A stretch of 64,000 nucleotides of DNA from Candidatus Heritagella intestinalis (GTDB lineage: Bacteria; Bacillota; Clostridia; Oscillospirales; Acutalibacteraceae). The notes under the pieces were generated by a model. That model was not told where the DNA came from. It worked only from the letters and a program-made list of their open reading frames with translations, and made no database searches. The position numbers and the translations under genes are program-made. Where the stretch lies: the NCBI GenBank assembly GCA_904420555.1, contig CAJFVO010000001.1:186001-250000 (forward strand). The letters are read 5' to 3'. Position 1 is the first letter of the stretch; every line of letters begins with the position of its first letter. Of the stretch, positions 22,932 to 31,511 are shown piece after piece.

Positions 22932-24956
22932 TTAGCTCACAATGCGGTAATAAATGCGGGCGGTGAGCGCGTAGATGATTCCGTAGCACAGGGCAAACAC
23001 CAGGAACACCGCCACTGTGCAGAAAATATAAAAGTCCGTGTTCTGCAAAGCCATGATCTTCAAAAGCCGGGAAATCATGGGAAAAGCAAAGGCCGTGTGG
23101 ATTCCCGCCACCACCAGGGGCAGGAAGAATACCGTGAGCACCTGGGAGCGCACCGCCTGGCGGACTTCCCCTTTGTCCATGCCCACCTTTTCCATAATGG
23201 CAAAGCGCTCTTTATCATCATAGCCCTCAGAAATCTGCTTGTAATAGATAATCAGGATGGTGGCCATCATAAAGAGGCCTCCCAGCAGCACCCCGATAAA
23301 CAGAAGGCCGCTCACCGTTCCCAGATAGAACCCCCGCTCTTCCTCCTGCTGGGAGATGCGCAAATACTGCAAGTCCCCATTCCCCTGGTCCGCTACCCTA
23401 TCAAAATAGCTCTGGGAAAGGCCCGTATAGAGGGCGTCCACAATCTGGTTCTGGGCCTCCCCTGTTTCCGGCAGGTCAAAGTAGTAGGAGCAGGCAATGC
23501 CATACAGGGAGCCTGGGCCTTGATTCTGCATACGATTCATGGCTCGGAGGGTCTCCCAATCCTTGACTACCAGGCACAGGCGGACGTTCATCGCCGCGGC
23601 CGTAGCGCCGTTGGGCGGAAAGTCCTCCACCCGCTCCCGGATGGCGTAGGTGGTATTCCCGATCCGGAGGTGATCCCCCTCATAGGTCTCGCTGCCGGTA
23701 TACAGGAGGATTTCCCCGTCCTCTAAGGTCTTTTGGGTGTGCATCAGCCGGTTGTAGTCCTGCAGGGTCACCACACACAGGGTATAGGAGGGCGCTGTAA
23801 GGTTTTGGTCAATGGTCTCCCGGTCAACGGCAAAGGTTCCGTCTACTACCCGGACATCCATACTCAGCCAGGAATAGCAAAAGGAATTTTCCGGCCCGCT
23901 CCCCTTCTGGGAGAGAATGGCGTTGACGGACTCCTCCAAAGATTCCTGCAAATCCTGCCCAGGCGTGCCCACCCGGACTTCCATATCCCGGGGGTAGTTA
24001 TTCTGAATCATGTCGTCCAGGCCGAAATACATCGAGAAGGTGGTAGACAGAATCACCAGCACCATGGTGGACAGGATGCAGATATTGGCCAGGCCCACGG
24101 CGTTCTGCTTCATCCGGTAGAGCATCCCGGAAACCGAAATAAAGTGCCGGGGCGTATAGTAGAATTTTCGGTTTTTCCGCAGGAGCTTCAGCAGGGCGAT
24201 GCTTCCCGCTGTAAACAGACAGTAGGTGCCCAGGATTACCAGGATCACCGCCACAAAGAACAAAGACAGCACCTGGAGCGGGTTGGTGATGGTCACGGCA
24301 ATCCAGTAGCCGGCAGCCAGGCACGCCGCCCCCAAAAAAGCCAGCAGCCACCGGGCTTTGGGCTCCTTCTCCCCCATCTGGCTGCCCTTGATCAGCTCAA
24401 TGGGGTTGGCAAAGTGGAGCTGCCGCAGGCTGTTGAGAAAAATCAGCAGGAAGAGGGCGCCAAAAATCACCAGGGCGTGGAGAATAGACGTCCACGAAAC
24501 ATAAAAGCCCAGGGGAACCTCCGCCCCCAAAAGCCGGGCCAGGGTCAAAAACGCCGCCTTATCCAGCAGGACGCCCAGTCCCAGTCCCACTGCCAAGCTG
24601 ATGACCGCCAGATACAGCGTCTCAAAAAAGATGACCCAGGAAAGGTGCCCCTTCCCCATGCCCAGGACATTATACAGGCCAAATTCCTTTTTCCGGCGCT
24701 TCATGAGAAAGCTGTTGGTATAGAAAATAAAGACATAAGCGAACAGGGTCACCACCGCTACCCCCATGGAGAGGATTGTGGGGGTAGACTGGCTGCCTAC
24801 GACCATATTCTCCAACCCGGGGTTTAAAGAAAGGGCCGCCAGAATATAATAGGCCGCTACGGTAAACACGCAGGTGAGCAGATACGGCAGATACAGCCGG
24901 GCGTTTTTCCGGATGCTCACCGCCGCCAGCTTGGCGTAAAAGAACTTATTCCCCAT
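22932..24956 (-). CDS. Bce-type ABC transporter permease
   Basis: Permease of a Bce-like peptide-antibiotic sensing and detoxification transporter. The 674-aa protein shows the FtsX-like arrangement: one N-terminal helix (YLPYLLTCVFTVAAYYILAA), helices at about 55-75, 105-135 and 150-175, more near 220-270 and 290-320, a large extracellular domain (about residues 330-535), and three C-terminal helices. GLYNVLGMGKGHL is a family coupling motif. The ATG at 24956 follows the end of the ATPase gene with an 11-nt overlap; AAAGGCGG lies upstream. The cargo in known systems is bacitracin or lantibiotics bound to lipid carriers; here it is unknown. Confidence 0.9.
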   Translation of the reverse strand: MGNKFFYAKLAAVSIRKNARLYLPYLLTCVFTVAAYYILAALSLNPGLENMVVGSQSTPTILSMGVAVVTLFAYVFIFYTNSFLMKRRKKEFGLYNVLGMGKGHLSWVIFFETLYLAVISLAVGLGLGVLLDKAAFLTLARLLGAEVPLGFYVSWTSILHALVIFGALFLLIFLNSLRQLHFANPIELIKGSQMGEKEPKARWLLAFLGAACLAAGYWIAVTITNPLQVLSLFFVAVILVILGTYCLFTAGSIALLKLLRKNRKFYYTPRHFISVSGMLYRMKQNAVGLANICILSTMVLVILSTTFSMYFGLDDMIQNNYPRDMEVRVGTPGQDLQESLEESVNAILSQKGSGPENSFCYSWLSMDVRVVDGTFAVDRETIDQNLTAPSYTLCVVTLQDYNRLMHTQKTLEDGEILLYTGSETYEGDHLRIGNTTYAIRERVEDFPPNGATAAAMNVRLCLVVKDWETLRAMNRMQNQGPGSLYGIACSYYFDLPETGEAQNQIVDALYTGLSQSYFDRVADQGNGDLQYLRISQQEEERGFYLGTVSGLLFIGVLLGGLFMMATILIIYYKQISEGYDDKERFAIMEKVGMDKGEVRQAVRSQVLTVFFLPLVVAGIHTAFAFPMISRLLKIMALQNTDFYIFCTVAVFLVFALCYGIIYALTARIYYRIVS

Positions 24957-25758
24957 TCCAGTCACCGCCTTTACCCTGGAAAACGCTGCTGCCAGAGGCC
25001 ATGGAAGCCCCGGTGGCAATGAGGGTGAGGGTATCGGAAATGGTTTGATACAGCTCTTCCTGGGTGTGGGAACCCCGGTACACCTGATGGAACACCTGTC
25101 CATCCTTGATAAACAGCACCCGGCCGGCACTGCTGGCGGCCTTGATACTGTGGGTCACCATGAGGATGGTCTGGCCCCCGGCATTGATCTCCCGGAACAT
25201 CCGCAATAAGCCGTCAGAAGCCCGGGAATCCAGGGCGCCGGTGGGCTCGTCAGCCAAAATCAGCTGGGGCTCCGTGATGAGCGCCCGGGCCACGGCGGCC
25301 CGCTGTTTTTGTCCGCCGGAGACCTCATAGGGGAATTTGGACAGGATGGGAGTGATTTCCAGCCGGGCGGCAATGGGCGCCAGGCGCTCCTTCATCTCCA
25401 TGTATTTCTTCCCCGAAAGCACCAGAGGCAGGAAAATATTGTCCTGGATGCTGAAGGTATCCAACAGGTTGAAGTCCTGGAACACAAAGCCCAGGTGGTC
25501 CCGGCGGAAGGCCGCCAGCTCCTTCTCCCGAATGGAGAGGATATTCCGCCCGGCCAGAAGCACCTCCCCAGCCGTGGGCTTATCCAACGTGGCCAGGATA
25601 TTGAGCAGGGTGGTTTTGCCGGAGCCGGACTCCCCCATAATGGCCACAAACTCCCCTTGCTCTACGGAAAAATTCACATCCGAGAGGGCCTGCACCTGGC
25701 TGCCCCCAAACCGGGTGGTATAAATCTTTTTCAGGTGGTTGACTTCCAAAATCGACAT
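24946..25758 (-). CDS. Bce-type ABC transporter ATPase
   Basis: ATPase partner of the permease, 270 aa. Walker A is IMGESGSGKTTLLNIL, Q-loop FVFQDFNLLDTFSI, signature YEVSGGQKQRAAVARAL, Walker B LILADEPTGALD and H-loop MVTHSIKAASSA. These match the MacB/LolD/BceA group. AAAAGGAGG lies 7 nt before the ATG. The 25 C-terminal residues beyond the usual domain are Ser/Gly-rich and overlap the permease start. Expression is probably induced by BceR, whose predicted site lies about 105 nt upstream. Confidence 0.92.
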   Translation of the reverse strand: MSILEVNHLKKIYTTRFGGSQVQALSDVNFSVEQGEFVAIMGESGSGKTTLLNILATLDKPTAGEVLLAGRNILSIREKELAAFRRDHLGFVFQDFNLLDTFSIQDNIFLPLVLSGKKYMEMKERLAPIAARLEITPILSKFPYEVSGGQKQRAAVARALITEPQLILADEPTGALDSRASDGLLRMFREINAGGQTILMVTHSIKAASSAGRVLFIKDGQVFHQVYRGSHTQEELYQTISDTLTLIATGASMASGSSVFQGKGGDWNGE

Positions 25759-25770
25759 GGCTGCGCCTCC

Positions 25771-25801
25771 TTTTCCAGGCCTCCATGGAAAAAGGCCTGG
25801 A
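25771..25801 (-). promoter_or_regulatory. Leader hairpin upstream of the BceA-like gene
   Basis: CCAGGCC pairs with GGCCTGG just ahead of the Shine-Dalgarno AAAAGGAGG of the ATPase gene. The -10-like TATACT lies immediately upstream at about 25806-25811. The hairpin could affect translation, but that is a guess. Confidence 0.4.
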
Positions 25802-25812
25802 ACCAGTATAAC

Positions 25813-25860
25813 AAAAAGGGAAAATGTACGCCATGGCTCTGGCTTACATTTTCCCCTTTT
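25813..25860 (-). terminator. Terminator after the BceS-like gene
   Basis: A long inverted repeat, AAAAGGGGAAAATGTA against TACATTTTCCCTTTTT, with a GC-rich loop. It lies between the histidine kinase gene and the transporter genes and separates the two transcription units, while the A- and T-rich ends make it work in both directions. Confidence 0.65.
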
Positions 25861-25862
25861 AG

Positions 25863-25878
25863 CTTACGGTTTTGTAAG
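25863..25878. promoter_or_regulatory. Predicted BceR-type operator
   Basis: Minus strand CTTACAAAACCGTAAG is an inverted repeat (CTTAC/GTAAG, 6-nt spacer). Bce-type regulators bind TnACA-N4-TGTAA; this differs at one position. It lies about 55 nt upstream of the -10-like TATACT in front of the transporter genes, which is the expected place for an activator site. Confidence 0.6.
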
Positions 25879-25934
25879 ATAGCGATGCTGCTCCGCAAGG
25901 GCCCTTTCTTTTTCCGCGTGCCGCAATCCAGCCC

Positions 25935-26945
25935 TCATTCCTTCCCCAGCTCCACCTGGTTCAGAAGGACGCGCACCTGGGTCCCCTTCCCCGGCTGGGA
26001 ATCAATGCGCATTTTATGGGAGAGCTTTTGGAGCACCTCCCGGCAGAGATACAGCCCCAGGCCCGTGGCCCGCTTGTCCTCCCGGCCATTGCGTCCGGTA
26101 AAGCCCTTTTCAAAAATCCGGGGCAAATCCTCCGGCGCAATGCCGATTCCCGTATCCTCAATGACCAGCGCCTTTCCCGGCTCCTCCCGGATGGTAATCT
26201 TCCCCTTAGGGGTGTACTTCAGGGCATTGGAGAGAATCTGCTCCACCACAAAGCACAGCCACTTTTCATCGGTGAGGACCTTACTGGGGAGGGGCTCCAT
26301 TTCCAGCTGAATTTTCTTGCGGATAAACAGGGGCGCATATTTGCGCACAGCCTGACGGACAATCCCCTCCAAGGGGTACTCCTGAATAACAAAATCATTG
26401 GTGGTGCTCCCCAGTCGGAGATAGGACAGCACCATTTCCACATACTGCTCCACCCGGAACAGCTCCGCCAGGGCGTCCCGGCTCCACTCGGTTTCCTCGC
26501 TTTGCAGCAGCAGACGCAGGGCGGCAATGGGCGTTTTGATCTGATGGGCCCAAAGGGTGTAGTATTCCAGCATGGCCCCTTTTTCCTGGTCCGCGGCGGA
26601 CTCCACCCGCTGCTTTTCGCTGAACACCGCCCGGAGGGCGTCATCGTAATCCGCCTCAATAAGGTTCCGGGGCTGGGGCAGCTCCTCCAAGGTATAGCGG
26701 ATATTGGCCCGGAGGGATTCCAGCTTTTTGTGGCGGCTGTAAAAGAGCCAGAAATCAATCACAGCGGCAATCAGCCCCACCACAGCCCACAACAGGAGCA
26801 TATACCACAGGGCCTCCCACTCCAGATGATACACGGCGAAAAGAAACCCGTTGATGGCCGCCAGCACCAGCAGCAGGCACAGGAGCTTGCGCCGCTGCCG
26901 GCAGTATTCCCACAGAATTTTCCAAAAAGAAACGGTTTCTATCAT
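25935..26945 (-). CDS. Bce-type sensor histidine kinase
   Basis: Intramembrane-sensing kinase, 336 aa. Two helices (about 20-38 and 46-66) are separated by only a few residues, so it has no extracellular sensor; the ABC permease senses for it. The H-box is LWAHQIKTPIAALRLLLQ (phosphorylated His), then N-box QILSNALKYTPKG, G1 IEDTGIGI, F-box IFEKGFTG and G2 GLGLYL. Its start overlaps the end of the regulator gene by 4 nt. A terminator separates it from the ABC genes. Confidence 0.92.
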   Translation of the reverse strand: MIETVSFWKILWEYCRQRRKLLCLLLVLAAINGFLFAVYHLEWEALWYMLLLWAVVGLIAAVIDFWLFYSRHKKLESLRANIRYTLEELPQPRNLIEADYDDALRAVFSEKQRVESAADQEKGAMLEYYTLWAHQIKTPIAALRLLLQSEETEWSRDALAELFRVEQYVEMVLSYLRLGSTTNDFVIQEYPLEGIVRQAVRKYAPLFIRKKIQLEMEPLPSKVLTDEKWLCFVVEQILSNALKYTPKGKITIREEPGKALVIEDTGIGIAPEDLPRIFEKGFTGRNGREDKRATGLGLYLCREVLQKLSHKMRIDSQPGKGTQVRVLLNQVELGKE

Positions 26946-27613
26946 GGTACCAGATACCCGATGCCTTTCTTGGTAATAATGAAGCCGCTGAGACCTACCC
27001 CTTCCAGCTTCCGGCGCAGGCGGGTCACGTTGACGGTGAGGGTGTTTTCATCCACATAGCAGTCCGTCTCCCACAGCTTATTCATCAGGGTGTCCCGGCT
27101 CACGGCCCGGCCCTTATTCTCCAGCAGCGTCTGCAAGATTTTATATTCGTTCTTCGTCAGCTCCACCCGGCTGCCCTCATAGGTCAGGGTGGCGTCCCCC
27201 ATATTGAGGATGGCCCCCCGGTGCTCCAACAGGCTGGTCTGGCCGCTGAAATCATAGGTGCGACGGAGCACCGCCTGAACCTTGGCCGCCAGCACATGGA
27301 GGTCAAAGGGCTTGGCAATGAAATCATCCCCGCCCATATTCATGGCCATCACGATATTCATGTTATCGGAAGCAGAGGAAATAAAGATAATGGGCACTTT
27401 GGAAAGCCGGCGGATTTCATTGCACCAGTGATACCCATTAAAAAAGGGCAGGGAAATATCCAGCAGCACCAGCTGCGGGTCAAAGGCCACGAACTCCGCC
27501 AGCACTTTCTGGAAATTCTCCACACAGTGTACCTGGCATCCCCAGCTCTCCATATGCCGGGCAACGGCCCCGGCGATTACACTGTCATCCTCCACGATGA
27601 AGATTTTATACAT
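26942..27613 (-). CDS. Bce-type OmpR-family response regulator
   Basis: Two-component regulator of 223 aa. Receiver domain: acidic pocket VEDDS, phosphorylated Asp in LVLLDISLP, then FISSA and the switch Lys in FIAKPFD. The C-terminal winged-helix domain (VELTKNEYKILQTLLENKG, DENTLTVNVTRLRRKLE) binds DNA. It pairs with the overlapping kinase and probably activates the transporter genes through the inverted repeat at 25863-25878. It starts 27 nt after the cobO-like gene. Confidence 0.94.
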   Translation of the reverse strand: MYKIFIVEDDSVIAGAVARHMESWGCQVHCVENFQKVLAEFVAFDPQLVLLDISLPFFNGYHWCNEIRRLSKVPIIFISSASDNMNIVMAMNMGGDDFIAKPFDLHVLAAKVQAVLRRTYDFSGQTSLLEHRGAILNMGDATLTYEGSRVELTKNEYKILQTLLENKGRAVSRDTLMNKLWETDCYVDENTLTVNVTRLRRKLEGVGLSGFIITKKGIGYLVP

Positions 27614-27640
27614 GGGGCGCTTCCCCCTTTCTTCTGTTTC

Positions 27641-28168
27641 TCACCATTCCACGCCCTGGCGGGCCGGTAGCCCCTGGTCAAAGGGATGCTTTTTCTTCTG
27701 CATCTCCGTGTGGTAGTCCGCGATTTCCTCCAGCCATTTGGGAGCACGCCGGCCCGAAAAGGCGATCTCCGCTCCATAAGGCTGATGATGGAGCAGCAAG
27801 GCCTGCACCAGTTTTTCATCCAGAAGGCCCAATTCCAATGCATCCAGGGCTTCATCCAGCAAAATCAAAGAGGCCGTATGGGCATGGGCCTCCTCAAAAG
27901 CCTGCTCCAACAAAAGGCCGTGGGTGTGGGCCATGGATTCTTTTTCCTCTGGGCTCATCTCCCAGGTAAATTTGCCGCTGCCCTGGGGCCGCAGCACCGT
28001 AATTCCGGGAATCTCCCCCAGCAGGGAAACCTCCCCGCTGGGAGACGTCTTTAAAAACTGGACAAACCACACCGGCAGGCCGTTTCCCGCCCCCCGCAGC
28101 GCCATGCCCGCCAGGGCTGTGGATTTGCCTTTGCCGTTTCCTGTATAGAGATGCAACCGTCCCCGCAT
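27641..28168 (-). CDS. Cob(I)alamin/cob(I)yrinic acid adenosyltransferase (CobO/BtuR type)
   Basis: Attaches the 5'-deoxyadenosyl group of ATP to reduced corrinoid, making coenzyme B12. The 175-aa protein carries the P-loop LYTGNGKGKSTALAGMALR, the motif VWFVQFLKTSPSGE and LILLDEALDALELGLL with FSGRRAP, as in CobA/CobO/BtuR. The ATG at 28168 begins at the motif; upstream codons look non-coding. No other cobalamin genes are nearby. It is directly upstream of the Bce regulator, so the three genes may share a transcript, with no obvious functional reason. Confidence 0.88.
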   Translation of the reverse strand: MRGRLHLYTGNGKGKSTALAGMALRGAGNGLPVWFVQFLKTSPSGEVSLLGEIPGITVLRPQGSGKFTWEMSPEEKESMAHTHGLLLEQAFEEAHAHTASLILLDEALDALELGLLDEKLVQALLLHHQPYGAEIAFSGRRAPKWLEEIADYHTEMQKKKHPFDQGLPARQGVEW

Positions 28169-28253
28169 TCTCCCGCCGCCTTTCTCTTTCCAATAGGAAT
28201 ATAATAGAATGAAATCATCATACCACACTTTCCAGGGAAAATCCACCAGCAAC

Positions 28254-28285
28254 AAAAATCCCGCTGCCTCTTGCGAAACAGCGGG
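28254..28285 (-). terminator. Terminator after recR
   Basis: CCCGCTG pairs with CAGCGGG around a 12-nt loop, followed by ATTTTTG. It lies about 20 nt after the recR stop codon. Confidence 0.75.
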
Positions 28286-28303
28286 AAAATAGGCAGTATT
28301 CTG

Positions 28304-28909
28304 TTACAGCTCCCTGCGGCCTTCCATGGCCCGGGTCAGGGTCACCTCATCGGTGTATTCCAGCTCCCCGCCCACGGGGATTCCATAAGCCAAGCGGGTG
28401 ACTTTAATGCCCAGGGGCTTGAGAAGCCGGGAAATGTACATAGCCGTAGCCTCCCCCTCTACTGTGGAGTTGGTGGCCATAATAACCTCCTTCACCGGGG
28501 AGTCCCCGCCTACACGGGCCAGCAGCTCTTTAATGCGGAGCTGCTCCGGCCCCACGCCTCCCATGGGGGAAATCGCCCCGTGAAGCACGTGATACAGGCC
28601 GTTATACTCGTTGATGCGTTCAAAGGAGAACACATCCCGGGGGTCCTCCACCACACAGATCACGGACTTGTCCCGGGAGTCGCTTTGACACACCGGACAG
28701 ATTTCCTGGTCTGTGAGGTTGCAGCAGATTTTGCAGTAATGGACCTTCTCCCTGGCTTCCAGAATCGCCTTGCAGAAAGCCTCGGCTTCCTCCTTGGGAG
28801 CCCGGAGCATATAATAAGCCAAGCGCTGGGCGGTTTTATAGCCAATACCCGGCAGCTTTTCAAACTGCTCCAACAGGACTTCCAGGGGAACCACATGATA
28901 AGCGGCCAT
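28304..28909 (-). CDS. recR: Recombination protein RecR
   Basis: RecR works with RecF/RecO to load RecA at gaps. The 201-aa protein has the helix-hairpin-helix FEKLPGIGYKTAQRLAYYML, a zinc finger CKICCNLTDQEICPVC and a TOPRIM domain (VICVVEDPRDVF, then ATNSTVEGEATAMYI). It begins 3 nt after the ybaB stop, so its translation is probably coupled, as no strong Shine-Dalgarno is seen. Third gene of dnaX-ybaB-recR. Confidence 0.96.
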   Translation of the reverse strand: MAAYHVVPLEVLLEQFEKLPGIGYKTAQRLAYYMLRAPKEEAEAFCKAILEAREKVHYCKICCNLTDQEICPVCQSDSRDKSVICVVEDPRDVFSFERINEYNGLYHVLHGAISPMGGVGPEQLRIKELLARVGGDSPVKEVIMATNSTVEGEATAMYISRLLKPLGIKVTRLAYGIPVGGELEYTDEVTLTRAMEGRREL

Positions 28910-28912
28910 TTT

Positions 28913-29260
28913 TTAGAACAGGCCCGGCACGTTCAGACCGCCGGACAGCTCGTCCATTCTGTTGTTCTTCTCATCGCTGGCAGCGCGGAGAGCCTCGTTG
29001 GCAGCAGCCATAATCATGTCGGTGAGCATCTCAATGTCCTCGGGGTCCACCACTTCGGGCTTCATGTCGATGGACTTCAGCTCCATTTTGCCGGTAACGG
29101 TAACGGTAACGGCGCCGCCGCCGGAAGTCGCGCTATATTCCTTCTCCTCCAGCTCCTTGGCCAAAGCGTCCATATCCTCCTGGAGCTTCTGGGCTTGACG
29201 GGCCAGGTGCTGCAGGTTATTCTTGCTTCCACCGTATCCCTGGGGTAATCTTGCTTTCAT
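28913..29260 (-). CDS. YbaB/EbfC nucleoid-associated protein
   Basis: Small DNA-binding protein (115 aa) that bridges or coats DNA as a dimer. Signature residues are the N-terminal Gln/Lys helix (LARQAQKLQEDMDALAKELE), the strand AVTVTVTGKMELKSIDMKPE and DPEDIEMLTDMIMAAANEAL. Its position between dnaX and recR is conserved across bacteria. AGGAGGAA stands 6 nt before the ATG. Confidence 0.95.
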   Translation of the reverse strand: MKARLPQGYGGSKNNLQHLARQAQKLQEDMDALAKELEEKEYSATSGGGAVTVTVTGKMELKSIDMKPEVVDPEDIEMLTDMIMAAANEALRAASDEKNNRMDELSGGLNVPGLF

Positions 29261-29343
29261 AAAAAATTCCTCCTAAGATGTTTACTTTGCTTTGTCACAC
29301 CCGGCCCTATTTTGGTGGGCGCAGGATTTTTTAGCAACAAAGC

Positions 29344-31086
29344 TTATTCTTCAATACATTCGATCCCCGCCTGCCGGGCCTCTTGGACCAGGGCAGTCAA
29401 AGGGTCGTGTGTTTTTTCTGTTTCGGCTTCCGCCTGCGGCTTATAGGGGCCCAGCTTATAGACCTTCCCCGTTACCTGCCGGATGGCATCCCGCATCCGC
29501 TCCCGCTGAGCTGGCTTGCGCAGCAGCTCAAAGCCAATGTCCTGAGCCACGTCAATGAGCAGGTAATTCCCGCTGACGTAGGCGCTGGAACCGTGAAATG
29601 CCGCCGCCACAGACTGGGAATAGTTCCGCAGAACCTGCAGAATCTCCGGCCACTGAGGCAAAGGCTCCGCGTTGGCCCGCAGTTCTTCCAGAGAAGGGGA
29701 ATCCCCTTTGGAAGAAGCCCCCTGCTGGGAAACGGCCTCCGACCGGGAGGAAACCTCCTGCCGGAGAGCGGCTTCCTCTTTTGACGGCGAGGGAGCCGGG
29801 GCGCTTTGGGAAGAAATCGTCTCCGGAGCAGCGGGCTTTTCCGCTGCAGGGGCAGGCGCTGAGGCCGGAGGGCTTTCTGGCCGGGCAGAAGAAACAACAG
29901 CCTTAGCCGGGGCCTCCTCTTTGGGAGGGGCAACCGGAATCCCCGCTGCCAAGCGGCGCTCTAAGGCTTCTATCCGGCGAACCAGAGCCGGCGTACTGTC
30001 CTCCAACTCAGGCGTACACAGACGGATGAGGGTCATTTCCATTTCCACCCGGCGGTCTCCGCCCCGATACATCCGCTCCAGGCTTTCCTGTAGCGCGGAC
30101 AGGACATGGAGAATCAAGGCCAGAGGGGCTTCCTTGGCCTGCTGGGCCAATTTTTCCTCTTCTTCCCGGGTCATCACCAACAAACTTCCGGCGTCCTTCA
30201 TGGTCTTTAGGAGCATCATTCCCCGAAAATGGCCGGTGAGCTCTTCACACAGCCGGGCCATATCCTTGGATTCCCGGTAGAGCCTGTCCACCAGCTCCAA
30301 GGCAGACGGGGAATCCCGATCCAGGATAGACTGGGCCATCTGGAACAGATGCTCCCTCCCGGCCAGGCCGGCGGTCTCGTTGACCACTTCCACCGTAACC
30401 TGGCGGCTGCGGCCAAAGCACTGGTCCAGCAGGGACAACGCGTCTCGCATGGCGCCGTCCGCCAGCCGGGCAATGAGCAAGCCTGCCTCCCGGTCCAGGG
30501 AAGCCTCTTCCTGCCGGGCCACATATTCCAATCGGTCGGAAATGTCCTCGGGGGCAATCCGGTGAAAGTCAAACCGCTGGCACCGGGACAGGATAGTAGC
30601 CGGCAATTTATGGACCTCCGTCGTGGCCAAAATAAACAGCACATGGGCCGGAGGTTCTTCCAGGGTTTTCAGCAGGGCGTTGAAGGCTCCCTGCGACAGC
30701 ATATGTACCTCATCGATAATATACACCCGGTACCGGGCGGAAGCGGGGGTAAAAGCCGCCTCTTCCCGGAGCTCCCGGATATTGTCCACGCCGTTGTTGC
30801 TGGCGGCGTCAATCTCCACCACATCCATTACCGAGCCGCTTTCCACGCCCCGGCAGATCTCACATTCCCCACAAGGGTCCCCGTTTACCGGGTGCAGGCA
30901 GTTCACCGCTTTTGCCAGAATCTTTGCACAGGTGGTCTTTCCGGTCCCTCGGGAACCGGTGAACAGATAGGCGTGGGCCACCCGGCCGGCCATGAGCTCG
31001 TGTTGGAGGGTCACTGTCACCTGGGGCTGGCCCACCACGTCTGCAAAGACCTGCGGCCGCCACTTCCGGTATAAGACCTGATACAT
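29344..31086 (-). CDS. dnaX: DNA polymerase III subunits gamma/tau
   Basis: Clamp-loader ATPase subunit, 580 aa. It starts YQVLYRKWRPQVFADVVGQ, then Walker A FTGSRGTGKTTCAKILAKA, zinc module CGECEICRG with an upstream Cys in NCL, the DEVHMLS box and the sensor ATTEVHKLPATILSRCQRF. Domain III ends near residue 355. A low-complexity Pro/Ala/Ser/Glu linker (about 375-470) precedes a tau-like C-terminal domain. The ATG at 31086 is used, but the TTG two codons earlier sits nearer to AGGGGG and could be the start. The SRP RNA gene lies upstream, as in Bacillus subtilis. Confidence 0.96.
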   Translation of the reverse strand: MYQVLYRKWRPQVFADVVGQPQVTVTLQHELMAGRVAHAYLFTGSRGTGKTTCAKILAKAVNCLHPVNGDPCGECEICRGVESGSVMDVVEIDAASNNGVDNIRELREEAAFTPASARYRVYIIDEVHMLSQGAFNALLKTLEEPPAHVLFILATTEVHKLPATILSRCQRFDFHRIAPEDISDRLEYVARQEEASLDREAGLLIARLADGAMRDALSLLDQCFGRSRQVTVEVVNETAGLAGREHLFQMAQSILDRDSPSALELVDRLYRESKDMARLCEELTGHFRGMMLLKTMKDAGSLLVMTREEEEKLAQQAKEAPLALILHVLSALQESLERMYRGGDRRVEMEMTLIRLCTPELEDSTPALVRRIEALERRLAAGIPVAPPKEEAPAKAVVSSARPESPPASAPAPAAEKPAAPETISSQSAPAPSPSKEEAALRQEVSSRSEAVSQQGASSKGDSPSLEELRANAEPLPQWPEILQVLRNYSQSVAAAFHGSSAYVSGNYLLIDVAQDIGFELLRKPAQRERMRDAIRQVTGKVYKLGPYKPQAEAETEKTHDPLTALVQEARQAGIECIEE

Positions 31087-31147
31087 CTCCAACCCTACCC
31101 CCTCTGCGGTTTGCTTTCCTACATACAGAAATCAACAGGAAAGATAA

Positions 31148-31336
31148 AGAAAGCAAGACAGCGCCTTTTCGGCGGCATCATACCGCAGGATATACGGACG
31201 AACGGGCTGGCTGCATCGCACAGGGCAACTCCGATTAATGCTGCTCGGTTCCCCGCCTGACATGGTTCACGGCGCCCCGCCGTGCAGACCCATTCGCCCG
31301 CATATCCTGCGATACGCGCTCTGTCTTGCTTTTCTT
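31148..31336 (-). ncRNA. ffs: Signal recognition particle RNA
   Basis: The minus strand folds as an SRP RNA. Near-complementary ends (AAGCAAGACAG at the 5' side, CTGTCTTGCTTTC at the 3' side) and a second long pairing (GCAGGATATGCGG with the TATATCCTGC segment) form the long stem. The conserved domain IV apical loop is ATGTCAGGCGGGGAACCGAG followed by CAGC. The length, about 190 nt, is between the short 4.5S and the long Gram-positive form, and the Alu end is uncertain. It lies 60 nt upstream of dnaX, a common Firmicute order. Confidence 0.88.
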
Positions 31337-31385
31337 TCCCTATAAAGCCGGTGATCCGGCAAGCCCTTTTTAACGGGCCTTGACT

Positions 31386-31414
31386 ATTATATCCGATTTT
31401 CCCGAAAAAAACAA
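31386..31414 (-). promoter_or_regulatory. Possible promoter of the SRP RNA gene
   Basis: TTGTTT (31409-31414) and TATAAT (31386-31391) with a 17-nt spacer on the minus strand. A start near 31380 would leave about 40 nt to be trimmed from the 5' end of the RNA. A hairpin AAGGCCC/GGGCTT lies in this interval. Confidence 0.5.
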
Positions 31415-31511
31415 CACTTTCTTTCGATTTTTTTGCGGAGAATTTTCACACACTGGACGAAACCCCATTACACGGCTCCCCTCCTGCGATAAATTCCCAA
31501 CGAAAATGCCA

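Noticed and set aside
31093-31511. A tRNA gene upstream of the SRP RNA, as in Bacillus subtilis
   Set aside because: No cloverleaf or T-loop motif in the stretch; only the SRP RNA and a possible promoter.
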